From assembly GCF_013522725.1 (NCBI RefSeq), contig NZ_JAAMRF010000011.1, positions 124,001 through 188,000 on the forward strand: a stretch of DNA of 64,000 bases. Direction: 5' to 3'. This DNA comes from Stutzerimonas azotifigens. GTDB lineage: Bacteria; Pseudomonadota; Gammaproteobacteria; Pseudomonadales; Pseudomonadaceae. A model generated the notes under the pieces. The model was not told the origin of the DNA and searched no databases. It was given only the letters and a program-made list of their open reading frames with translations. Shown here in pieces: positions 37,429-47,578 of the stretch (within the stretch, counting starts at the first letter, position 1; every line of letters starts with the position of its first letter). The position numbers and the translations under genes were made by a program.

Positions 37429-37608
37429 TTAGCCCTCCACACGGAGCATGTAATAAGCCTTGTTGATCATGCCGCGATTTTCAGGGGTGTCCTGAACTTC
37501 TACGGTGTGACCAATGCGACGCAGGCCGAGACCCTTGACGCACAGCTTGTGATTGGGGATGCGACCGCTGACGCTCTTGATCAGCGTGACCTTGACGGTA
37601 TTAGCCAT
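37429..37608 (-). CDS. rpmD: 50S ribosomal protein L30
   Basis: A 59-aa protein starting [21 protein letters not shown], with [22 protein letters not shown], the standard L30 fold. ATG 37608 lies just after the rpsE TGA. A TTG six bases earlier is unlikely because it would overlap the rpsE stop and break the family N-terminus. Confidence 0.97.
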   Translation of the reverse strand: MANTVKVTLIKSVSGRIPNHKLCVKGLGLRRIGHTVEVQDTPENRGMINKAYYMLRVEG

Positions 37609-37610
37609 GA

Positions 37611-38111
37611 TCAAAAAATCTCCTCGACGCTCTTGCCACGCTTGGCAGCAACAGATTCAGGCGACTGCATGGCTTTCAGCCCTTTGAACGTAGCGTGAAC
37701 CACGTTGACCGGGTTGGTGGAGCCATAGCACTTGGCCAGAACGTTGTGCACGCCAGCGACTTCAAGGATGGCGCGCATGGCACCACCGGCGATGACACCG
37801 GTACCGTCGGATGCTGGCTGCATGTACACCTTCGAAGCGCCGTGAGCGGACTTCACCGGATACTGCAGAGTGGTACCGTTCAGGTCGACCTGGATCATGT
37901 TGCGGCGCGCAGCTTCCATGGCCTTCTGAATCGCAGCAGGCACTTCGCGGGACTTGCCACGACCGAAGCCGACACGACCCTTGCCATCACCGACGACAGT
38001 CAGCGCGGTGAAGGTGAAGATACGACCACCCTTTACGGTTTTGGCGACGCGATTAACCTGAACAAGCTTCTCGATGTAGCCTTCGTCGCGCTTTTGCTCG
38101 TTATTTGCCAT
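37611..38111 (-). CDS. rpsE: 30S ribosomal protein S5
   Basis: A 166-aa decoding-fidelity protein with the dsRBD-like N-terminal domain ([40 protein letters not shown]) and the C-terminal domain containing [18 protein letters not shown]. Positions where spectinomycin or ram mutations occur look wild type. Three bases from rplR. Confidence 0.98.
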   Translation of the reverse strand: MANNEQKRDEGYIEKLVQVNRVAKTVKGGRIFTFTALTVVGDGKGRVGFGRGKSREVPAAIQKAMEAARRNMIQVDLNGTTLQYPVKSAHGASKVYMQPASDGTGVIAGGAMRAILEVAGVHNVLAKCYGSTNPVNVVHATFKGLKAMQSPESVAAKRGKSVEEIF

Positions 38112-38114
38112 AAC

Positions 38115-38465
38115 TTAGAACTCCAGCCCGCCTTCACGAGCAGCATCAGCCAGTGCCTTGACACGACCGTGGTACTTGAAGCCAGAACGGTCGAATGCGA
38201 CCTGGGTGACGCCGGCGGCTTTCGCACGCTCAGCCACCAACTGACCAACCTTCTTGGCAGCGTCGACGTTGCCGGTCGCTGCTTCACGCAGCTCTTTGTC
38301 CAGAGTCGAAGCGCTGGCCAGCACCTTGCCGCCGTCGGCCGAAATGACCTGGGCGTAGATGTGCTGAGCGGAGCGGTGCACGCAAAGGCGCACGGTTTCC
38401 AGCTCGCGCATCTTCAGGCGTGCCTTGCGAGCGCGACGCAGACGAGTTTCTTTCTTTACGCTCAT
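38115..38465 (-). CDS. rplR: 50S ribosomal protein L18
   Basis: A 116-aa 5S rRNA-binding protein with an Arg-rich start ([22 protein letters not shown]), [16 protein letters not shown], and [32 protein letters not shown] at the end. With L5 it forms the 5S complex of the central protuberance. Confidence 0.98.
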   Translation of the reverse strand: MSVKKETRLRRARKARLKMRELETVRLCVHRSAQHIYAQVISADGGKVLASASTLDKELREAATGNVDAAKKVGQLVAERAKAAGVTQVAFDRSGFKYHGRVKALADAAREGGLEF

Positions 38466-38475
38466 TTGCTATGCC

Positions 38476-39009
38476 CTACTTTTTCTTGGCTTCTTTACGA
38501 CGGACCACTTCATCCGAGTAACGCACGCCTTTGCCCTTGTAAGGCTCAGGACGACGGAAATCACGGATTTCAGCGGCCACCTGACCGACCAGCTGCTTGT
38601 CGACACCCTTGATCAGGATATCGGTCTGGCTGGGGGTCTCAGCGGTAACGCCTTGCGGCAGTTCGTAGTCCACCGGGTGCGAGAAGCCCAGAGCCAGCGA
38701 GAGCACTTGACCTTTGGCTTGCGCCTTGTAACCAACACCAACCAGTTGGAGCTTGCGCTCGAAGCCCTGGCTGACGCCGATTACCATGTTGTTTACCAGT
38801 GCACGGGTAGTACCGGCCATGGCGCGATTTTGCTGATCGCCGTTACGGGCGGCAAAACGCAGCTCACCGGCTTCCTGAGTGACTTCCACGGAGGGATGAA
38901 CATTCAGTTCGAGAGCGCCCTTGGCACCCTTCACCGACAACTGCTGGCCGGCCAGCTTGATTTCAACGCCAGCGGGCAGCTTGACGGGGTTCTTAGCAAC
39001 GCGAGACAT
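38476..39009 (-). CDS. rplF: 50S ribosomal protein L6
   Basis: A 177-aa protein made of two tandem L6 folds, starting [17 protein letters not shown] and ending with the [10 protein letters not shown] motif and a Lys-rich tail. It lies near the sarcin-ricin loop and factor-binding site; gentamicin-related changes map to the C-terminal part in other species, and none is evident here. Confidence 0.98.
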   Translation of the reverse strand: MSRVAKNPVKLPAGVEIKLAGQQLSVKGAKGALELNVHPSVEVTQEAGELRFAARNGDQQNRAMAGTTRALVNNMVIGVSQGFERKLQLVGVGYKAQAKGQVLSLALGFSHPVDYELPQGVTAETPSQTDILIKGVDKQLVGQVAAEIRDFRRPEPYKGKGVRYSDEVVRRKEAKKK

Positions 39010-39021
39010 GCTTATCCCCCC

Positions 39022-39414
39022 TTAGAACACAGTGCAGAGCACTTCGCCGCCAACGCCAGCGGCACGAGCAGCACGGTCAGTCATCACACCTTTGTTGGTG
39101 GAGACGATCGAAACGCCCAGACCACCGCGAACTTTCGGCAGTTGATCGACGGATTTGTACTGGCGAAGGCCAGGACGGCTGACGCGCTTTAGTTCCTCGA
39201 TGACCGGACGGCCCTCGAAATACTTAAGCTCGATGGACAGCTGCGGCTTGGCGTCGCTGCTGACCTGGTAACCCGTGATGTAGCCTTCGCTCTGGAGAAC
39301 ATTGGCTACCGCCACCTTCAGCGTGGAAGACGGCATGCTTACGACAGACTTTTCAGCCATCTGGGCATTACGGATACGAGTTAGCATGTCCGCTAACGGG
39401 TCCTGCATACTCAT
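39022..39414 (-). CDS. rpsH: 30S ribosomal protein S8
   Basis: A 130-aa 16S rRNA-binding protein ([19 protein letters not shown]-terminal [27 protein letters not shown]). S8 is the autogenous repressor of the spc operon in E. coli. An unusually long 191-base spacer with a hairpin separates it from rpsN. Confidence 0.98.
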   Translation of the reverse strand: MSMQDPLADMLTRIRNAQMAEKSVVSMPSSTLKVAVANVLQSEGYITGYQVSSDAKPQLSIELKYFEGRPVIEELKRVSRPGLRQYKSVDQLPKVRGGLGVSIVSTNKGVMTDRAARAAGVGGEVLCTVF

Positions 39415-39538
39415 GGGCTTGTGGCTCCTGATAAAAAGAAACAGCCTTCTGGAGGCTCTTTGTCGCCTGCTCTTTGCGCAGACAGGAAAATGCCAGGCTC
39501 AGGCGAGCCGGACATTCTAGAGACTACCCATAAACGAA

Positions 39539-39562
39539 TCAAGCCCCATAAGGGGCTTGATT
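39539..39562. terminator. Hairpin in the rpsN-rpsH spacer
   Basis: TCAAGCCCC-TTAT-GGGGCTTGA on the minus strand forms a nine-base perfect stem, followed by TTCGTTT. It lies inside the spc operon in a spacer of 191 bases that holds no gene. A partial terminator, processing site or S8 regulatory structure are possible. Confidence 0.6.
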
Positions 39563-39605
39563 GAAACCTGAGCTCACCGCGTAAGCGGCGAGCCTGGCCT
39601 GGAAC

Positions 39606-39911
39606 TTACCAGCTGGCCTTGACCAGACCCGGAACGTCCCCACGCATAGCGGCCTGGCGCAGCATGTTACGCGCAAGACCGAACTTGCGGTAAACGCCAT
39701 GCGGACGCCCGGTCAGGCGGCAGCGGTTACGCAGGCGCGAGGCGCTGGCGTCACGTGGCTGCTTCTGCAGGGAAACCTGAGCTTCCCAGCGCGCTTCCGG
39801 TGTGGAGTTCGGGTTGGCGATGACAGCCTTGAGCGCCGCACGCTTCTGGGCGTACTTGGCAACCGTCTGCTGACGCTTCAGCTCGCGGTTCTTCATGCTT
39901 TGCTTTGCCAT
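39606..39911 (-). CDS. rpsN: 30S ribosomal protein S14 (zinc-free form)
   Basis: A 101-aa protein starting [20 protein letters not shown] and ending [17 protein letters not shown]. The central part has [18 protein letters not shown] without the paired CxxC motifs, so it is the long, zinc-independent S14. It follows rplE by 13 bases. Confidence 0.98.
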   Translation of the reverse strand: MAKQSMKNRELKRQQTVAKYAQKRAALKAVIANPNSTPEARWEAQVSLQKQPRDASASRLRNRCRLTGRPHGVYRKFGLARNMLRQAAMRGDVPGLVKASW

Positions 39912-39924
39912 GTGCCTACTCCAA

Positions 39925-40464
39925 TCAGTTACGGAACGGGAATTTGAAAGCGCGCAGCAGAGCGCGACCTTCGTCATCCGTCCGAGCGGTCGTGGTCAGG
40001 GTGATGTCTAGGCCACGCAGCGCATCGATCTTGTCGTAATCGATTTCCGGGAAAATGATCTGCTCTTTCACACCCATGCTGTAGTTGCCACGTCCATCGA
40101 AGGATTTGGCATTCAGGCCGCGGAAGTCACGCACGCGCGGCAGGGAGATGGAAAGCAGACGATCCAGGAACTCGTACATACGATCGCGACGCAGAGTGAC
40201 CTTGACGCCGATCGGCCAGCCTTCGCGGACCTTGAAGCCAGCGATAGACTTGCGGGCATGGGTCACGACGACCTTCTGACCGGTGATCTTCTCAAGATCG
40301 GCTACAGCGTTTTCGATGATTTTCTTGTCACCGATCGCTTCGCCAAGACCCATGTTGAGGGTGATTTTGGTGATGCGCGGAACTTCCATCACGTTCGCAA
40401 GCTGAAGTTCTTCCTTCAGCTTGGGCGCGATTTCCTTCCGATAAACTTCTTTTAGTCGTGCCAT
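39925..40464 (-). CDS. rplE: 50S ribosomal protein L5
   Basis: A 179-aa 5S rRNA-binding protein ([60 protein letters not shown]). ATG 40464 gives the standard length; an ATG six bases earlier adds only two residues and sits too close to the ribosome site. Confidence 0.98.
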   Translation of the reverse strand: MARLKEVYRKEIAPKLKEELQLANVMEVPRITKITLNMGLGEAIGDKKIIENAVADLEKITGQKVVVTHARKSIAGFKVREGWPIGVKVTLRRDRMYEFLDRLLSISLPRVRDFRGLNAKSFDGRGNYSMGVKEQIIFPEIDYDKIDALRGLDITLTTTARTDDEGRALLRAFKFPFRN

Positions 40465-40484
40465 GGTCATTTACCTAAGCAGTC

Positions 40485-40799
40485 TCAAGCGTCAACCGGC
40501 TTTTGGGTCGACTTGAAGACACGAATTTTCTTGCCTTCTTCAACCTTGAAACCCACGCGGTCGGCCTTGTTGGTTTCGCCATTGAAAATGGCAACGTTAG
40601 AGACGTGCAGAGGCGCCTCTTTCTCGACGATACCGCCCTGAACGCCCGACATCGGGTTCGGCTTGGTGTGGCGCTTGACGAGGTTGACCCCACCGACGAC
40701 CAGACGGTCGTCAGCGAGAACCTTGAGCACCTTACCGCGCTTACCCTTGTCTTTGCCGGCGATGACGATGATCTCGTCGTTGCGACGAATCTTTTGCAT
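40485..40799 (-). CDS. rplX: 50S ribosomal protein L24
   Basis: A 104-aa assembly-initiator protein with an N-terminal KOW motif ([21 protein letters not shown]) and the exit-tunnel loop region. It binds the 5' part of 23S rRNA early in 50S assembly. Eleven bases follow rplN. Confidence 0.98.
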   Translation of the reverse strand: MQKIRRNDEIIVIAGKDKGKRGKVLKVLADDRLVVGGVNLVKRHTKPNPMSGVQGGIVEKEAPLHVSNVAIFNGETNKADRVGFKVEEGKKIRVFKSTQKPVDA

Positions 40800-40810
40800 G
40801 CGGCTACTCC

Positions 40811-41179
40811 TTACAGCACTTCTGGGGCGAGCGAGACGATCTTCATGAACTTCTCAGAGCGAAGTTCACGCGTCACGGGCCCGAAGATACGCGTGCCGAT
40901 CGGCTCCTGCTTGTTGTTCAGCAGAACAGCAGCGTTGCCGTCGAAACGAATGATGGAGCCGTCTGCACGACGAACGCCATGACGGGTACGGACGACGACA
41001 GCGGTCATTACCTGACCCTTCTTCACCTTGCCACGCGGAATCGCTTCCTTGATCGTGACCTTGATGATGTCGCCAATACCGGCGTAACGGCGATGGGAAC
41101 CGCCGAGCACCTTGATGCACATGACGCGACGGGCACCGCTGTTGTCGGCCACATCGAGCATGGATTGAGTCTGAATCAT
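40811..41179 (-). CDS. rplN: 50S ribosomal protein L14
   Basis: A 122-aa protein ([57 protein letters not shown]), forming intersubunit bridge B8 and the RsfS docking site. Highly conserved, standard length. First gene downstream of rpsQ, the usual S10/spc boundary. Confidence 0.98.
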   Translation of the reverse strand: MIQTQSMLDVADNSGARRVMCIKVLGGSHRRYAGIGDIIKVTIKEAIPRGKVKKGQVMTAVVVRTRHGVRRADGSIIRFDGNAAVLLNNKQEPIGTRIFGPVTRELRSEKFMKIVSLAPEVL

Positions 41180-41202
41180 ATAATTTCTCCGACCCTTAGC
41201 CC

Positions 41203-41469
41203 TTAGACTTCAACGGCACGTTCGACGACGTCAACCAGCATCCAGGACTTGGTCTTGGCCAGCGGACGAGTCTCGCGGATGGTGACCTTGTCGCCGATAC
41301 GGCACTGGTTGGTTTCGTCGTGGGCGTGCAGCTTGGTCGAACGCTTCACGTATTTACCGTAGATCGGGTGCTTGACGCGGCGCTCGATCAGAACGGTGAT
41401 GGTCTTGTCCATCTTGTCGCTGACGACACGTCCGGTCAGCGTACGAATGGTTTTCTGAGCTTCAGCCAT
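41203..41469 (-). CDS. rpsQ: 30S ribosomal protein S17
   Basis: An 88-aa OB-fold protein ([31 protein letters not shown]) binding the 5' domain of 16S rRNA. ATG 41469 starts just after the rpmC TGA. Last gene of the S10 operon in the classical division. Confidence 0.97.
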   Translation of the reverse strand: MAEAQKTIRTLTGRVVSDKMDKTITVLIERRVKHPIYGKYVKRSTKLHAHDETNQCRIGDKVTIRETRPLAKTKSWMLVDVVERAVEV

Positions 41470-41471
41470 GA

Positions 41472-41663
41472 TCACTTACCTGCCTGCTGGTTGAGCACAG
41501 TCTTGACACGAGCGATGTCGCGCTTGACTTGCGAGAGCAGGTGAGACTGCCCCAACTGGCCAGTCGCTTTCTGCATACGCAGATTGAACTGGTCGCGCAG
41601 CAGCTCGAGCAATTGCTCGTTCAGCTGCTGAGCGGATTTTTCACGAAGTTCATTCGCTTTCAT
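41472..41663 (-). CDS. rpmC: 50S ribosomal protein L29
   Basis: A 63-aa helical-hairpin protein ([40 protein letters not shown]) near the exit tunnel, part of the SRP and trigger-factor docking surface with L23. ATG 41663 overlaps the rplP stop by one base (TGATG). Confidence 0.97.
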   Translation of the reverse strand: MKANELREKSAQQLNEQLLELLRDQFNLRMQKATGQLGQSHLLSQVKRDIARVKTVLNQQAGK

Positions 41664-42076
41664 CACATCACCGTCCGCTTAACAAAGGAGGTGGCGAGCG
41701 GCAGCTTTGCAGCAGCCAGGGCGAATGCCTCACGCGCCAGCTCTTCGGAAACACCCTCGATCTCGTAGAGCACCTTGCCCGGCTGGATCTGGGCTACCCA
41801 GTACTCGACGTTACCCTTACCTTTACCCATACGAACTTCGAGGGGCTTCTTGGTAACCGGCTTGTCGGGGAATACACGGATCCAGATCTTGCCGCCACGC
41901 TTCACGTGACGAGTCAAGGCACGACGAGCGGCCTCGATCTGGCGCGCAGTCAAACGACCACGGGAGACGGACTTCAGCGCGAACTCGCCGAAGCTGACCT
42001 TGCTACCGCGCTGAGCCAGACCACGGTTGTGGCCGGTCATCTGCTTGCGGAATTTTGTACGCTTGGGTTGCAACAT
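41663..42076 (-). CDS. rplP: 50S ribosomal protein L16
   Basis: A 137-aa protein ([43 protein letters not shown]) that contacts A-site tRNA near the peptidyl transferase centre. Standard length; one-base overlap with rpmC. Confidence 0.98.
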   Translation of the reverse strand: MLQPKRTKFRKQMTGHNRGLAQRGSKVSFGEFALKSVSRGRLTARQIEAARRALTRHVKRGGKIWIRVFPDKPVTKKPLEVRMGKGKGNVEYWVAQIQPGKVLYEIEGVSEELAREAFALAAAKLPLATSFVKRTVM

Positions 42077-42088
42077 TTGGCGTACCCC

Positions 42089-42775
42089 TTATTTAGCAGC
42101 TTTTTTACGAGGCGCAGGCGCTTGAGGCTTGAGCTCTTCTTGGCGACCACCAATCACTTCGCCTTTGAAGATCCAGACCTTGACGCCGATCACACCGTAA
42201 GTGGTGTGTGCTTCGTAGGTGGCGTAATCGATATCCGCACGCAGGGTGTGCAGGGGCACACGACCTTCGCGATACCATTCGGTACGAGCGATTTCAGCAC
42301 CGCCAAGGCGGCCGCTCACCTGAATCTTGATGCCTTTGGCACCAATGCGGATGGCGTTCTGTACGGCGCGCTTCATGGCGCGACGGAACATCACGCGACG
42401 CTCCAGCTGCTGGGCTACGCTCTGGGCAACCAACATGGCGTCGAGTTCCGGCTTGCGGATCTCTTCGATGTTGATGTGAACCGGAACACCCATTTGCTTG
42501 GTCAGGTCCTGACGCAGCTTCTCCACGTCCTCACCCTTCTTCCCGATGACGATGCCGGGACGAGCGGTGTGGATGGTGATGCGTGCGGTTTGAGCCGGAC
42601 GATGGATATCGATACGGCTTACGGACGCGCTTTTTAGTTTGTCTTGGAGGTACTCACGCACATTCAGATCTGCGAGCAAATAGTCCGCATAAGTCCGACC
42701 GTCTGCGTACCAGACGGAGGTGTGCTCCTTGACGATTCCCAGGCGAATGCCAGTGGGATGTACTTTCTGACCCAT
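42089..42775 (-). CDS. rpsC: 30S ribosomal protein S3
   Basis: A 228-aa protein with an N-terminal KH domain ([13 protein letters not shown] with the GxxG loop) and a C-terminal domain ([33 protein letters not shown]), part of the mRNA entry helicase. ATG 42775 gives [13 protein letters not shown]; a longer reading adds nine unconserved residues. Confidence 0.98.
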   Translation of the reverse strand: MGQKVHPTGIRLGIVKEHTSVWYADGRTYADYLLADLNVREYLQDKLKSASVSRIDIHRPAQTARITIHTARPGIVIGKKGEDVEKLRQDLTKQMGVPVHINIEEIRKPELDAMLVAQSVAQQLERRVMFRRAMKRAVQNAIRIGAKGIKIQVSGRLGGAEIARTEWYREGRVPLHTLRADIDYATYEAHTTYGVIGVKVWIFKGEVIGGRQEELKPQAPAPRKKAAK

Positions 42776-42788
42776 CTGATCGACTCCG

Positions 42789-43121
42789 TTACTTGTCCGC
42801 AACCTTGACAGTGATATGGCAAGACCGCTTGACGATGCGATCAGCGCGGCCTTTGGCTCGCGGCATGATGCGCTTCAGCGAACGCCCCTCGTTGACGAAG
42901 ACAGTGGAGACCTTGAGGTCATCGACGTCTGCGCCTTCGTTGTGCTCGGCGTTGGCCACGGCCGACTCCAGCACTTTCTTCATGATCTCGGCGGCTTTCT
43001 TACTGCTGAAAGCCAGGAGGTTGAGCGCTTCGCCCACCTTCTTCCCGCGGATCTGGTCGGCGACCAGGCGGGCTTTCTGGGCGGAGATGCGAGCGCCCGA
43101 CAACTTAGCGGCTACTTCCAT
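42789..43121 (-). CDS. rplV: 50S ribosomal protein L22
   Basis: A 110-aa protein ([22 protein letters not shown]) whose beta-hairpin lines the exit tunnel ([22 protein letters not shown]). Two ATGs are adjacent (43124 and 43121); the second gives the standard length and better spacing to GGGG. Macrolide-resistance-type hairpin changes are not evident. Confidence 0.97.
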
Positions 43122-43133
43122 CATTCCTACCCC

Positions 43134-43409
43134 TTAGCGCTTGCCTTTCTTGTCTGCTACGTGCCCACGATAAGTGCGGGTACCAGCAAACTCGCCGAGT
43201 TTATGGCCGACCATGTCTTCGTTCACGAGGACCGGGACATGCTGGCGACCGTTGTGGACAGCGATGGTCAGACCGACCATCTGCGGCAGAATCATCGAAC
43301 GACGCGACCAGGTTTTCACCGGCTTGCGATCATTCTTTTCAACCGCCGTCTCGACCTTCTTCAGTAGGTGAAGATCGATAAAAGGACCTTTTTTCAGAGA
43401 ACGCGGCAC
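43134..43409 (-). CDS. rpsS: 30S ribosomal protein S19
   Basis: A 91-aa 30S head protein ([41 protein letters not shown]) that pairs with S13. The start codon is GTG at 43409. Confidence 0.98.
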   Translation of the reverse strand: MPRSLKKGPFIDLHLLKKVETAVEKNDRKPVKTWSRRSMILPQMVGLTIAVHNGRQHVPVLVNEDMVGHKLGEFAGTRTYRGHVADKKGKR

Positions 43410-43425
43410 AGTCGTATCCCTCTAG

Positions 43426-44250
43426 TTACTTGCGACGACGGACGATCATGTTATCGGTGCGCTTGTTACCGCGGGTCTTCGCACCCTTGGTTGGGAAGCC
43501 CCATGGCGACACCGGATGACGACCACCGGAGGTACGACCTTCACCACCGCCGTGCGGGTGGTCGACCGGGTTCATTGCCACACCACGGACGGTCGGACGA
43601 ACACCACGCCAGCGCTTGGCACCCGCCTTACCCAACGAACGCAGGCTGTGCTCGGAATTCGAGACTTCACCCAGGGTCGCACGGCATTCGGACAGTACTT
43701 TGCGCATCTCGCCGGAGCGAAGACGCAGGGTTACATAGGCACCTTCACGAGCAACCAGCTGAGCCGAAGCACCAGCGGAACGCGCGATCTGAGCACCCTT
43801 GCCCGGCTTGAGCTCGATTCCGTGGACGGTAGAACCGACCGGAATGTTGCGCAGCGGCAGGCTGTTGCCGGCCTTGATCGGAGCAGCGACACCGGAGACC
43901 AACTGGTCACCGGCGCTCACGCCCTTCGGCGCGATGATGTAGCGACGCTCGCCGTCGGCGTACTTCAGCAGAGCGATGTGCGCAGTACGGTTTGGATCGT
44001 ATTCGACGCGCTCGACGATGGCAGGGATGCCATCCTTGTCGTTGCGACGGAAATCGACCAGACGGTAATGCTGCTTGTGGCCACCGCCGATGTGGCGAGT
44101 GGTGATGCGACCGTTGTTGTTACGGCCTCCGGACTTCGACTTCTTCTCGAGCAGCGGTGCATAAGGAGCGCCTTTGTGCAGCTCCTGATTGACCACCTTG
44201 ACCACGAAACGGCGGCCCGCGGAAGTCGGTTTGCATTTAACGATTGCCAT
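43426..44250 (-). CDS. rplB: 50S ribosomal protein L2
   Basis: A 274-aa primary 23S rRNA-binding protein required for subunit association and peptidyl transfer. The conserved [17 protein letters not shown] loop with the key His is present, as is the central OB/SH3 region ([18 protein letters not shown]). Fifteen bases follow rplW. Confidence 0.98.
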   Translation of the reverse strand: MAIVKCKPTSAGRRFVVKVVNQELHKGAPYAPLLEKKSKSGGRNNNGRITTRHIGGGHKQHYRLVDFRRNDKDGIPAIVERVEYDPNRTAHIALLKYADGERRYIIAPKGVSAGDQLVSGVAAPIKAGNSLPLRNIPVGSTVHGIELKPGKGAQIARSAGASAQLVAREGAYVTLRLRSGEMRKVLSECRATLGEVSNSEHSLRSLGKAGAKRWRGVRPTVRGVAMNPVDHPHGGGEGRTSGGRHPVSPWGFPTKGAKTRGNKRTDNMIVRRRK

Positions 44251-44264
44251 GATGCACCCCTTCC

Positions 44265-44564
44265 TTACTCAGCACTGCTGGAGAAATCGAGATCCTGGCC
44301 TGGCTGAAGCGCGATGTACGCCTTCTTCCAGTCGTTACGCTTGCCCATACCGCGAGCGGTGCGCTTGGTCTTGCCCTGAACATTCAGGGTGCTGACCTTG
44401 GCCACTTTCACGTTGAACAGGCTTTCGACGGCCTTCTTGATTTCCAGCTTGGTTGCATCGGTGGCAACCTTGAAAACGAATTGGCTCTTGCTGTCAGCCA
44501 GCATGGTTGCCTTCTCGGAGACATGCGGGCCAAGCAGAACTTTGAATACGCGTTCCTGGTTCAT
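44265..44564 (-). CDS. rplW: 50S ribosomal protein L23
   Basis: A 99-aa exit-tunnel protein ([46 protein letters not shown]) that docks trigger factor and SRP. Its ATG overlaps the rplD stop by four bases (ATGA). Confidence 0.98.
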   Translation of the reverse strand: MNQERVFKVLLGPHVSEKATMLADSKSQFVFKVATDATKLEIKKAVESLFNVKVAKVSTLNVQGKTKRTARGMGKRNDWKKAYIALQPGQDLDFSSSAE

Positions 44565-45163
44565 CCCAGCAGCTCCTCGAATTTCTTCACAGCCGACACG
44601 GTGATCAACACCTTGTCATAGGCGATCAGGCTGACGGGATCCGAACCCTGGACATCGCGCACATCGACGTGCGGCAGATTGCGGGCCGCCAGATACAGAT
44701 TCTGATCAACGGCGTCGGAAACGATCAGCACGTCGTTCAGCCCCATGCCATCGAGCTTGCTAGCAAGCATCTTGGTCTTGGGCGCATCGACAACGAAATC
44801 CTCGACGACAACCAGGCGATCAGAACGAACCAGCTCAGCGAGAATGGAGCGCAGCGCAGCGCGATACATCTTCTTGTTGAGCTTCTGCTCGTGGTTCTGC
44901 GGACGAGCAGCGAAGGTCACGCCACCGCCACGCCAGATCGGACCACGGCTGGTACCGGCGCGAGCGCGACCGGTGCCCTTCTGACGCCATGGGCGCTTAC
45001 CGCCACCAGAAACGTCGGAACGGGTCTTCTGCTGCTTGCTGCCCTGACGACCGCCTGCCATGTAGGCGACGACTGCCTGGTGCACCAGCGTCTCGTTGAA
45101 CTCACCGCCAAAGGTGCGATCGGAGACTTCGATGGCTTGAGAGCCATTAACATTCAATTGCAT
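44561..45163 (-). CDS. rplD: 50S ribosomal protein L4
   Basis: A 200-aa protein with the tunnel-lining loop [18 protein letters not shown] and the C-terminal region that in E. coli binds the S10 leader for autogenous control. Standard length; overlaps rplW by four bases. Confidence 0.98.
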   Translation of the reverse strand: MQLNVNGSQAIEVSDRTFGGEFNETLVHQAVVAYMAGGRQGSKQQKTRSDVSGGGKRPWRQKGTGRARAGTSRGPIWRGGGVTFAARPQNHEQKLNKKMYRAALRSILAELVRSDRLVVVEDFVVDAPKTKMLASKLDGMGLNDVLIVSDAVDQNLYLAARNLPHVDVRDVQGSDPVSLIAYDKVLITVSAVKKFEELLG

Positions 45164-45175
45164 GTGAACTCCCCC

Positions 45176-45811
45176 TTACCCGCGAGCCTTGACGGCCGGA
45201 CGCACGACCACGTCGCTACCAGTAGCACCGGGAACGGCACCCTTGATCAGCAACAGGTTACGCTCGGCGTCGACGCGTACGATTTCCAGGGACTGCACAG
45301 TTACGCGCTCGGCGCCCATGTGCCCGGACATCTTTTTGCCCTTGAAAACACGACCAGGAGTCTGGCACTGGCCAATCGAACCCGGAGCGCGGTGGGAGAC
45401 AGAGTTACCGTGGGTATTGTCTTGACCACGGAAATTCCAGCGCTTGATGGTACCGGCATAGCCTTTACCTTTTGACTGGCCCGTGACGTCCACGAACTGA
45501 CCAGCCTCGAAGATCTCGGCACTGATCTGATCGCCTGCGCTGTAGTCACCGTCTTCGAGACGGAACTCATGAACGCTGCGACCAGCGGCAACGCTTGCCT
45601 TGGCAAAATGACCGGCCTGAGCCTTGGTCACGCGCGAAGAGCGGCGCTCACCGACAGTCACCTGAACGGCGCGATAGCCGTCGCTGTCTTCATTCTTGAA
45701 CTGGGTGACGCGATTCGGTTCGACCTCGATGACCGTGACCGGAATAGAGACACCTTCTTCGGTGAAAACGCGGGTCATGCCGCATTTACGACCGACTACA
45801 CCAATAGTCAT
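45176..45811 (-). CDS. rplC: 50S ribosomal protein L3
   Basis: A 211-aa early-assembly protein ([20 protein letters not shown]) with the loop [23 protein letters not shown] reaching the peptidyl transferase centre; the Gln methylated by PrmB in E. coli is present. ATG 45811 matches the family start. Confidence 0.98.
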   Translation of the reverse strand: MTIGVVGRKCGMTRVFTEEGVSIPVTVIEVEPNRVTQFKNEDSDGYRAVQVTVGERRSSRVTKAQAGHFAKASVAAGRSVHEFRLEDGDYSAGDQISAEIFEAGQFVDVTGQSKGKGYAGTIKRWNFRGQDNTHGNSVSHRAPGSIGQCQTPGRVFKGKKMSGHMGAERVTVQSLEIVRVDAERNLLLIKGAVPGATGSDVVVRPAVKARG

Positions 45812-45895
45812 TTTTGAAACCTCTTGAGTGTACGGGGCTTTCACCCGCTATGGCCGCCCATTTCAGAGCGTTACACGACTAAAACCGAGGCGGTT

Positions 45896-46207
45896 TTAGC
45901 CGAGGCTGATCTGCACTTCCACACCAGCCGCAAGATCGAGCTTCATCAGCGCATCGACAGTCTTGTCGGTCGGCTGGACGATATCCAGCACACGCTTGTG
46001 GGTACGAATTTCGTACTGGTCGCGCGCGTCTTTGTTGACGTGCGGAGAAACCAGAACGGTGTACCGCTCTTTGCGGGTAGGCAGCGGAATCGGACCACGC
46101 ACCTGAGCACCAGTACGTTTCGCGGTTTCCACGATTTCCTGGGTTGATTGATCGATCAGGCGATGGTCAAAAGCCTTCAACCGAATACGGATTTGTTGGT
46201 TTTGCAT
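45896..46207 (-). CDS. rpsJ: 30S ribosomal protein S10 / NusE
   Basis: A 103-aa protein ([45 protein letters not shown]) with a second role as NusE, partner of NusB and NusG, both also encoded here. First gene of the S10 operon, preceded by 147 bases containing the tuf terminator. Confidence 0.98.
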   Translation of the reverse strand: MQNQQIRIRLKAFDHRLIDQSTQEIVETAKRTGAQVRGPIPLPTRKERYTVLVSPHVNKDARDQYEIRTHKRVLDIVQPTDKTVDALMKLDLAAGVEVQISLG

Positions 46208-46315
46208 TTTGACCTCAGACTCCAAGTAGCCATCCCTACCGTGCGCAATACGCCCGATAAAAGGAGGCGCAATTGTACGGATGGCCCCTTAGGGTGTCAA
46301 TAAATGATCAACAAT

Positions 46316-46342
46316 AGAAAAGGGCCCCGAGGGGCCCTTTCT
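46316..46342 (-). terminator. Terminator after the upstream tuf gene (str operon end)
   Basis: AAAGGGCCCC-TC-GGGGCCCTTT on the minus strand, then TCTATT. A ten-base perfect stem lies 12 bases after the tuf TAA and separates the str operon from rpsJ. Confidence 0.85.
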
Positions 46343-46354
46343 GGCGAGACCTTC

Positions 46355-47548
46355 TTATTCGAAGATCTTGGCAACCACGCCGGCACCAACGGTACGGCCA
46401 CCTTCGCGAATCGCGAAGCGCAGACCGTCTTCCATGGCGATCGGAGCGATCAGGGTGACAACCATTTTCACGTTGTCGCCCGGCATTACCATCTCGACGC
46501 CTTCCGGCAGTTCGCAGTTACCGGTCACGTCAGTGGTACGGAAGTAGAACTGCGGACGGTAGCCTTTGAAGAACGGAGTGTGACGACCGCCTTCTTCCTT
46601 GCTCAGCACGTACACTTCAGCTTCGAACTTGGTGTGCGGCTTGATGGTGCCCGGCTTGGCCAGAACCTGGCCACGCTCGACATCTTCACGCTTGGTGCCG
46701 CGCAGCAGGATACCGACGTTCTCACCGGCACGACCTTCGTCGAGCAGCTTGCGGAACATTTCGACACCGGTGCAGGTGGTCTTGGTCGTGGCACGGATAC
46801 CAACGATTTCGACTTCTTCCTGAACCTTGACGATGCCGCGCTCGACGCGACCGGTTACCACGGTGCCGCGACCGGAGATCGAGAACACGTCTTCGATCGG
46901 CATCAGGAACGGCTGATCAACAGCACGCACCGGCTCAGGGATGTACGAGTCCAGGGTTTCTACCAGCTTGCGCACAGCGGAAACACCAATCTCGTTGTCA
47001 TCTTTGCCTTCGAGCGCCATCAGCGCCGAACCGATAACGATCGGGGTGTCGTCGCCCGGGAAGTCGTAGGTGGAAAGCAGGTCACGCACTTCCATCTCGA
47101 CCAGTTCCAGCAGCTCGGCGTCGTCAACCATGTCGGCCTTGTTCAGGAACACGACGATGTAAGGAACGCCTACCTGACGCGACAGCAGGATGTGTTCGCG
47201 AGTCTGCGGCATCGGGCCGTCAGCGGCCGAGCACACCAGGATCGCGCCGTCCATCTGGGCAGCACCAGTGATCATGTTCTTCACATAGTCAGCGTGACCC
47301 GGGCAGTCTACGTGCGCGTAGTGACGGATGGCGGAATCGTATTCAACGTGGGAGGTGTTGATGGTGATACCGCGAGCCTTCTCTTCCGGCGCGTTGTCGA
47401 TCTGCGAGAAATCGCGAGCAGAACCGCCCCACGTCTCAGCACAAACCTTGGTCAGCGCAGCGGTCAGCGTGGTCTTGCCATGGTCAACGTGACCAATGGT
47501 GCCGACGTTCACGTGCGGTTTGTTACGTTCGAATTTTTCTTTAGCCAC
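46355..47548 (-). CDS. tuf: Elongation factor Tu, copy 1
   Basis: A 397-aa GTPase delivering aminoacyl-tRNA to the ribosome, with P-loop GHVDHGKT (19-26), DCPGHADYV, and NKADMVDD for guanine binding. It starts with GTG at 47548, 30 bases after fusA. By eye the nucleotide sequence matches the copy at 62807-64000 at all but two bases: start codon (GTG here, ATG there) and last sense codon (GAA here, GAG there). Confidence 0.98.
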   Translation of the reverse strand: MAKEKFERNKPHVNVGTIGHVDHGKTTLTAALTKVCAETWGGSARDFSQIDNAPEEKARGITINTSHVEYDSAIRHYAHVDCPGHADYVKNMITGAAQMDGAILVCSAADGPMPQTREHILLSRQVGVPYIVVFLNKADMVDDAELLELVEMEVRDLLSTYDFPGDDTPIVIGSALMALEGKDDNEIGVSAVRKLVETLDSYIPEPVRAVDQPFLMPIEDVFSISGRGTVVTGRVERGIVKVQEEVEIVGIRATTKTTCTGVEMFRKLLDEGRAGENVGILLRGTKREDVERGQVLAKPGTIKPHTKFEAEVYVLSKEEGGRHTPFFKGYRPQFYFRTTDVTGNCELPEGVEMVMPGDNVKMVVTLIAPIAMEDGLRFAIREGGRTVGAGVVAKIFE

Positions 47549-47578
47549 GACAGTAAACCTCTTACTTAAAGGGCTGAA

